Shown here: piece by piece, positions 57,601 through 64,000 of the stretch
Layout: every line of letters begins with the position of its first letter
Position numbering within the stretch: the stretch's first letter is position 1
From: Quercus robur
Lineage: Eukaryota > Streptophyta > Magnoliopsida > Fagales > Fagaceae
Assembly (NCBI RefSeq): GCF_932294415.1
Contig: NC_065536.1
Coordinates: forward strand, 48,767,854-48,831,853
DNA: 64,000 bases
Reading direction: 5' to 3'
Position numbers and translations under genes: made by a program
The notes under the pieces: model-generated
Database searches by the model: none
What the model saw: the letters and a program-made list of their open reading frames with translations, nothing else
Told to the model about the DNA's origin: nothing

Positions 57601-60037
57601 GGGGAATTGAGGTTAACCCTGACCAGATCAAGGCTATAAATGATCTAAAACCACCATAAAACGCCAAGGAGGTCCAAAAGCTTACTGGAATGATCGCAAC
57701 CCTGAATCAATTCATTTCCAAGTCGGCGGATAGATGCAAACCATTCTATCTCTTGATCAACAAGTGGAAAGGATTTGAGTGGTCCGAGGACTGTATTGTG
57801 GCCTTCCAGCAACTCAAGGAATACCTATCTCGGCCACCCATCATGTCCAGTCCTAAAGCCGATGAAGTCCTATATGCATATATTGCTGTGGCCCCCCATG
57901 CCGTGAGCTTAGTGCTAATACAGGGCGACAATGGCCTTTAAAAGCCAATCTATTACGTGAGTAAGTCGCTACATGAAACTGAGATCAGATACTTACCACT
58001 GGAGAAAGCCATGCTGGCTATGGTCCACGCTACACGAAAGTTTTCCCATTATTTCCAAGCCCACACAGTGGTTGTTCTAACACAACTACTCTTGAAGTCC
58101 GTACTTCGGACCGCTGATTACACTGGAAGGATTGCCATATGGAGCACAATTCTGGGAGCTTTTGACATCAAGTACATGCCTCGGACCTCCATAAAGGGCC
58201 AGGTCCTAGCTGACTTGGTGGCCGAATTTGCTGAACCACCAGTAGAAATAGTAGCAAAGGAGCGGAACATGGATGGAAAATAGGTTGTAGTAATCTCTAC
58301 ATTAGGACCCTATGTTGGAAGGTGTACGTTGATGGTGCAGCAAATCAAAGGGGGTCCGGAGTGGGGCTAGTCCTAATATCTCCTGAGAATACTATCATAG
58401 GGAAATCCCTGAGACTTGGGTTCTCGGCCACGAATAACAAAGCCGAGTATGAGGCCTTGTTACAAGGAATGGCCATGTTACAGAAAATGGGAAGAAAAGC
58501 AGTAGAGATGTTCTCGGACTCGAGATTAGTAGTGGGTCAGGTAAAGGGAGAACTGGAGGACAGAGATGCGAGGATGCAAGAGTACTTAAGTCAGGTCAAA
58601 TGCTTGCAGTCAGACTTCAATCTTTTCAGCCTATCACATGTCTCCAGAAGTGGAAACACTCATGCAGATTCATTGGCCATGCTTGCTACCTCCTCGGTAG
58701 GGGGTCTGCCTCGAATTATTCTTGTCGAGCATCTAGATAGAGCAAATGAGGTTACGAAATGCATGGTCCACATCCATGAGGTTAGAATGGGTCCTAGCTG
58801 GATGGACCCTATAGTGAGGTTCCTCAAAGATGATGTCCTACCTGAGGAGAAATCAGAGGCTGAAAAAATATGAAGAAACGCCCCTCGGTTCTGGTTGTCC
58901 GAGGATCACAAATTGTATAAGCGCTCCTTTTCTGGGCCATATTTACTGTGTATTCACCCAGAAGCATCAGAGTTACTGCTTGAAGAGCTGCACGAAGGGA
59001 TTTGTGGGAGTCACACAGGAGGAAGATCTCTGTCACACCGAGCCATTACCCAGGGATATTGGTGGCCAGGGATGCAGAAGGAAACGTTGGAATATGTTAA
59101 GAAGTGTGACTAGTGCCAAAGATTTGCCCCAAATATTCATCAGCCAGGCGGGGTCCTCAACCCTTTGTCCAGTCCATGGCCGTTCACCCAGTGGGGTCTG
59201 GATATTGTAGGCCCTTTCCCAAAGGCAGTAGGAAATAAGAGATATCTGCTAGTCGGCACAGATTACTTCACCAAATGGGTTGAAACTGAGCCATTGGCAA
59301 ACATCAGAGATGTGGATGCTAAGAAATTCATCTGGAGAAACATTGTTACACGATTCGGGGTCCCTCGTACCCTTATTTCAGATAATGGACTCCAATTTGA
59401 CAACAAGGCCTTCAGAAGATACTGCTACGAGCTGGGGATCATTAACAGGTACTCAACTCCAGCTTATCCTCAAGGAAATGGGCAGGCTGAGGCTGTCAAC
59501 AAGGTCATAGTCAATGGGCTTAAGAAGAGACTAGATGACGCCAAGGGAAAATGGGAAGAAGAGCTGCTGCACGTCTTATGGACTTATCGGACTACACCAC
59601 GGCAGTCAACAGGGGAGACACCTTTTGCCATGACCTATGGGGCTGAGGCTGTTATCTCTCTAGAGGCAAACTTCCCAACGTTGAGGACGACCTCCTTCAC
59701 CCTGGACAGTAATGATGAACTACTGGGGAAGAACCTAGATCTGATCGAGGAACGAAGAGAAAAGGTAATGATCCAGTTGGCCTATTACCACCAGAAGCTC
59801 AAGCAGGGATATGATTCCAATGTGAAGCTTAGACCGCTAGCACCAGGGGACCTAGTATTGAGGAAAGTTGTGGGTGCTGCCAAGAACCCATCTTGGGGAA
59901 AGTTGGGACCCAATTGGAAAGGACCATACCGAATTACTTCAATAGCAGGAATAGGTGCATACTACTTAGAAGACTTAGAGGAAAAAGCTGTACCTCATCC
60001 ATGGAATGTAAATAACCTGAGAATGTATTATTATTAA
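54615..60037 (+). pseudogene. Decayed Tat-type gag-pol
   Basis: The frame opened by ATG at 54615 is broken by many stops (near 54873, 55485, 55662, 56547, 57657, 57939, 58281, then 58871 and 59111 in a shifted frame) and changes frame between about 58283 and 58322. Recognisable parts in order are the gag core (IYNGKIDPVEHVSQF), a YCQYHQDHRHTTENC zinc motif, a protease (IVDGGNGAEVM), a reverse transcriptase with YVDD (near 57440), RNase H, a second RNase H (KVYVDGAANQRGSG, ATNNKAEYEALLQGM), the HHCC finger, an integrase core (WGLDIVGPF, SDNGLQFDN, PQGNGQAEAVN) and a C-terminal GKLGPNWKGPYRI segment. Gene order equals that of the first element. Confidence 0.93.
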
Positions 60038-60104
60038 CAAAAGCATTTCTCTAGTTCAAATAAGTCTATTATGATTATATGTCTTGCATTTTGGCAACCG
60101 TTTT

Positions 60105-60578
60105 AGTACTAGACAGAACTAAGGTCTTACATGGTCCTCAAACTCAAACCTATGGGGAAATTAGCTACTTCAAGAAAAATCTAAGTACTAGACAGAACCA
60201 AGGTCTTGCATGGTCTTCGGACTCAAACCTATAGGGAAACTAGCTACTTCAAGAAAAATCTAAGTACTAGACAGAACTAAAGTCTTGCATGGTCCTCGGA
60301 CTCAAACCTATGGGGAAACTAGCTACTTCAAGAAAAATCTAAGTACTAGACAGAACTAAGGTCTTGCATGGTCCTCGGACTCAAACCTATGGAGAAACTA
60401 GTTACTTCAAGAAAGATCTAAGCACTAGACAAAATCAAAGTCTTGCATGGTTCTCAGACTCAAACCTATGGGGAAACTAGTTACTTCAAAAAAAACCTGA
60501 GTATTAGACAGAACCAAAATCTTGCATGGTCCTCGGACTCAAACCTATGGGGAAATTAGCTACTTCAAGATCCATAAA
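60105..60578 (+). repeat. 79-bp tandem repeat, six units
   Basis: AGTACTAGACAG and variants begin units at 60105, 60184, 60263, 60342, 60421 and 60500, exactly 79 bp apart. Each unit contains GGTCTTGCATGGTCCTCGGA, CTCAAACCTATGGGGAAACT and AGCTACTTCAAGAAAAATC with small substitutions. Three of the six carry a perfect CCTCGG. The block stands at the same place relative to pol as the 55/56-bp repeats of the first element. Confidence 0.95.
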
Positions 60579-60946
60579 AGTTGCAAATATGGCCTAAGTA
60601 CATGCTCGGTACCTCGGATCATACACTCAGCCCCCGCCCCCTAAAAATATGGGTAGACGCAAATTAAGTGTCCCCTTAATGCTGGTGAGTTAGAATTTTA
60701 AGGTTTAATTTCAAATATGATATGTACATAGCCATTCTTACCCATTAGGATAACCAATTCATGAGACACAAGGTTCACAGTAATAACAATAGCAATAATA
60801 GCAATAATAACAATAAACACATAATGTAAAAAAGAGAAGAGGAAGAAGGAATTTCATTCATTTAATCTAAAAGTTTAATTACAATGATTCCAATGTCCTT
60901 AAAAAAAAAAAAAAAAAAAAACTAATACAAAGGTTAGCCGGGTTGC
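60579..60946. other. Non-coding stretch before the antisense gene's 3' end
   Basis: No gene seen. It holds AATAAT-type simple repeats near 60782-60818 and a 22-base poly-A at about 60899-60920. It probably includes the 3' UTR of the antisense gene on the minus strand. Confidence 0.5.
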
Positions 60947-63549
60947 CTATTTCTTCAATTTTATCTTGACCCCTTCCTTGGGGAGTTGAGCAGAAGTGAC
61001 CTCAGGACCCTTAGAGCCCTTGCTCGGGGGAACAGTTTGGAGGGGCTGAACCGAGAGAGCAGGCTCCTTAGCATGAAGGGCCTGGGCATTGGCCGCAGAC
61101 TCTGCAGTCTTCTGGGGCGCTTCAGGGTCCACATTTTCATGTGTCTTGGTCGCCCCAAGAAGCTCACCCTCCTCGGCTGGCTCATTATAAGTGGTTATAG
61201 CCAGAGCAGCTTCAGACCGAGCAGCCTCAGCCTCCTCAAGAGCAACCTCAGCCTCGGAGCTGGCAGGGGCAGTTTCGCGGATGGCCGGAAGGTAGTATAC
61301 ATTTTCCACCTTCCACAGATCGGATGAAATCTCAACCCCAGCTTGTTTAAGGGCTTCATTCCAAACTTGGGAATAGTAGATCCTGCATACTCCAGGCACT
61401 TGAGCCTTGAGAATGGCCTGGGTCTCAGCCACTCCCAAGTCATAAGCCTCCTCGTCGGCTTTCTCCTTGGAGCTCTCGGTCGTCGTCCTAGCGAACTCCG
61501 CCTCTGCCTTAGCCCTCAAGGCTTCATCCCTAGCCCACTTTGCAACATTCTTGGCTCCCTCCGCCTCAGCCAACTTCTTCTTCAGATCAACGATTTGCTC
61601 CTTAGCAATTTTCAGCTAATCTTCAATCTCAAGTAGGCGCTTCGACTAGCTTTCGGCTTGTCTCTAAGCGCTGGCTAGGCCTGATTCGACGCTATCCCTA
61701 GCCCTGGTCATCTCCTTCAGCTCCTCCCTTACCTTCGAGAGATCAACCTCGGAGTTCTTGAAGGCCTGCGTAGCATCCAAGCGCTTGTCACGCTCAAGCT
61801 CCAGTGACCTGCTCTATTCCTTAGCGTCCTCTTCCAACCTATAAGTGGCCTGGACGGCCTGCCAATTGAAACAAGCCCACTGTAAGTTAAAAACCAAGGG
61901 ACAAAAATCACCGGAGTCACAAGTGTTGGAAGTCTTACCATGCCCAAGTATCTCTTAATGCTGAGGAAGACCTCCTGCCTCCTCAGATTCCCCAACTCAA
62001 CCATATCAGTGGGGAGTAGCAGGGACCTCTCTAACGCGTCGGCCACATAAATACCTTTACCCCCTCGGAAGTCCCTAAGGGAGGTGTTGTCCATCAATGG
62101 CTCCCCGTGGAGCATTGGGGCAGGAAGCCAGGCTTAGGGTGCGGATTGAGTGTCGATCTTTTTTTCCTGGCCATGGTGCCCAATCTTTAATTGCTTTGAA
62201 GCTCGGGGGGGCTTCATCTCCCTCCTGAGAGGGGCGAGATTTCTCCCCATCCATGGGCTCCTTGCCTTTGGCAGCCCTCTTCCTTTTTGGGTCGGTGGAC
62301 TCGGGCTGAGAAGGTAGAGTCGATTAGGAAGGAGGAGGAAGTCTGGATCGTGGAGATGATGGCTGTAATTGGGTGGAGGACGACCTGGTCTAGGAAGGCT
62401 AAGGCTGGGCTAGAGGAGGAGGAAGCGTGAGTTGTGACTTCCCCGGCACGTCCTTCCCCTGTTGGCCCTCAATTAGGTCTAACAGACTGGTCGGAGGTTT
62501 TCTCTTAAAGCCCATTTTAGCTTGAGAAGATGTCCCTATTGATAGGAGATCCACTTCGGTCAAATCGGGATCGCCCAAGTCACCAGAGGGATCCTCGGAT
62601 AGACTAACTTGGTCAAATACACCAAATTCTTCCTCGGACGGACCCAAATCACCCTCGGCCTCTGCTGCTTGGTGGGATGAAGAAGGGCCTGCCAATAGGA
62701 TGCCTTCTGGGACAGGAGATCCTTCGGGAAGCAAAAACCCATGCTTTGCTACAGTGATTCTGTGAAGCCGAGGATCGTTAGCTCTGATCACGTGCTTCGG
62801 AGTAGGGAATGATTTCTGGATGGGATTATACCCTAGGATCTTGTGAGCGGCCCTAGCTTGGTTGTCAGCTTCGTTTACAAAAACCGCCGCCTTGAGAATG
62901 GTTTCCAAATCTCCTCGGTTGATGAGGTGAAACTGTCGTTCAAAGGCGTGTGGATTTGCAAAAAGAAAACATGTTCATATTAGTAACCGAACAGTGCAAA
63001 TTACGATGGCACAAAAGATTAATCCTCTCCTACTCTCGATACCCCACATGGTTCCCTCTCCTCTGTTGGGCAATGAAGGCCGTCATGCCACTTCCCAAAC
63101 ACAACGAGAAAGTCCTTGTTTAACCCTTTGCTGGTCTCGGGGAGGCACTGAATAAGCCAAATCTTATCGTCCCTCGTCTTCATATAGTAGGATTTACCCT
63201 TCAGGTGTTGGAGGTTGTAGCACCAGTTTACATCGTGATGGGTTAACCTCAACCCCATTTTCTCGTTTAAAGCGTCCACACAACCTAGGATCCTAAACAC
63301 GTTGGCAGCGCACTGGGTGGGAGCTAATCGAAAATGCCTAAGGTAATCCCTCATCACTGGCCCCATAGGGATTCTCACGCCACCTTCTATAAAGGCGATT
63401 AGGGGAATCACCACTTCACCCTCTTGCCTTCTAAAATGCCACTCCCCTTCCTCACAGTACCTCAAACCTACATTAGGGGGTATCCTATAATTGGCGATGA
63501 ATTTTTCCATCGCCTCTTCGGACTCAACCAACTTTTTTAATTTACCCAT
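60947..63549 (-). pseudogene. Antisense gene of the second Tat element
   Basis: Minus-strand coding blocks lie at about 63549-63040, 62935-62399, 62115-61729 and 61573-60947. The first (MGKLKKLVESEEAMEKF, then GVRIPMGPVMRDYLRHF, CVDALNEKMGLRLTHHDVNWCY) has the same type of globular domain as exon 1 of the first element's antisense gene: a GEW-like start, a G(V/L)R(I/F)P segment, and a block ending in an FGKW or SGNW-like motif. The second has an acidic P/S/E-rich linker. The third and fourth contain K/E/A-rich coiled coil (ARDEALRAKAEAEFARTT). Stops inside the coiled-coil part (for example near 61616 and 61648) show decay. Gene place, strand, domain order and intron positions correspond in the two elements. 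Confidence 0.7.
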
Positions 63550-63797
63550 CCCTAGAAACGACTAAAAAGACTCAGGGAAGGACGAAAGAAGGAGAGGAGT
63601 AATAGGAAAAGAAACTTAGAAGAGAGAAAACGCAAGTTAGAGAGAGAAGAAAACTTACAGAAATGAGGAAAAGCTCTTTGGACAGGCTTTTTATGCTGGA
63701 AAGAGACTTGAGTTTGGCTAGAGATTTGACTGAACTCAGGATATGTGCACAAGAACTCTTGAGTGCAAAAGTAAAGAAACGAATTGGTTCAAATGGG

Positions 63798-63805
63798 TAT
63801 TTATA
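63798..63805 (-). promoter_or_regulatory. TATA box of the second antisense gene
   Basis: TATAAATA on the minus strand, within GGAGGTATAAATACCC, lies 249 bp upstream of the antisense ATG at 63549. It is identical in its 8-base core to the box before the first antisense gene. Confidence 0.6.
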
Positions 63806-63849
63806 CCTCCAATTAAAAATAACCATGCGGGTTTTCCCGCCCATAAAGT

Positions 63850-64000
63850 TAAAGAAATCCCCACTGCTAGATTACCATCACAGGGGAGCATAGAGCCGCC
63901 AAAATTTAATGAGGGCGCGCTCCGTATACCGAAACATTAGGGACAAGCCTTGGACAAGCGAAGAGGCTCTGGCACTGACGGAGGACAAGACTTAACAAGC
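63850..64000. other. Right edge of the window inside the second element
   Basis: No gene seen. The sequence (with GAGGGCGCGCTCCG) is still internal to the element. Neither a polypurine tract nor the start of the 3' LTR (expected TGTGGGGTCAAAG) has been reached. Confidence 0.5.

Larger units (their letters stand above)
53794..64000 (+). mobile_element. Second Tat-type Ty3/Gypsy element, degenerate, runs off the window
   Basis: It has a 769-bp 5' LTR, a primer site at 54565, a decayed gag-pol (54615-60037), six 79-bp tandem repeats and an antisense gene. The 3' LTR is not reached by 64000, so the element is longer than 10.2 kb. It belongs to a different family from the first element: its LTR matches the solo LTR at 20585-21364, and its recurrent motif is CCTCGG/CCGAGG. 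It cannot encode working proteins as it stands. Confidence 0.93.

Overview
This is nuclear DNA from a eudicot plant, probably a woody species. The evidence is GT-AG introns, an A+T-rich intergenic background with long homopolymers and (TA)n runs, plant-only gene families, and dense retrotransposon debris. A Fagaceae-like tree is only a guess. Three host genes are well supported. They are an F-box/Sel1/MYND protein (12086-13645, +), a 93-aa mitochondrial complex I-associated protein (26080-26361, +) and a REF/SRPP-family lipid-droplet protein (33246-34668, -). From memory, their closest Arabidopsis relatives are the consecutive loci At1g67340, At1g67350 and At1g67360. If so, this is conserved gene order stretched over about 22 kb by transposon insertions.

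Layout: 1-4.5 kb is A+T-rich repeat with two solo-LTR-like blocks, a Pack-MULE-like element carrying a broken ERF group VII fragment, and a small MULE-type MITE. 5.6-7.6 kb holds a long non-autonomous TIR element and a TRIM-like element. 9-20.4 kb is a locally amplified repeat family that lies in one orientation upstream of the F-box gene and mostly in the opposite orientation downstream of it. Nested in the downstream part are a LINE stub and, at its edge, a solo LTR with a perfect target-site duplication. 21.4-32.7 kb has LINE, SINE and TIR elements around the complex I gene. 35-42.6 kb has another TIR element, a solo LTR, a foldback element made of hairpin-forming sub-repeats, and tandem repeats.

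From 43 kb to the end, two Ty3/Gypsy elements of the Tat type (with an extra RNase H) lie head to tail. The first (42982-53278) is complete and young. It has two 630-bp LTRs that differ at nine positions, all transitions, a perfect 5-bp duplication, and an intact 1741-codon gag-pol frame. The second (53794 to past the window end) is decayed. Both have a tandem-repeat block after pol and then an antisense, intron-containing gene with its own TATAAATA box. Each family is also filled with its own short motif: TGGACGA/TCGTCCA in the first, CCTCGG/CCGAGG in the second. The antisense gene plus the family-specific motif is the most interesting candidate system here. It resembles the layout of VANDAL anti-silencing systems, but a functional link is only inference.
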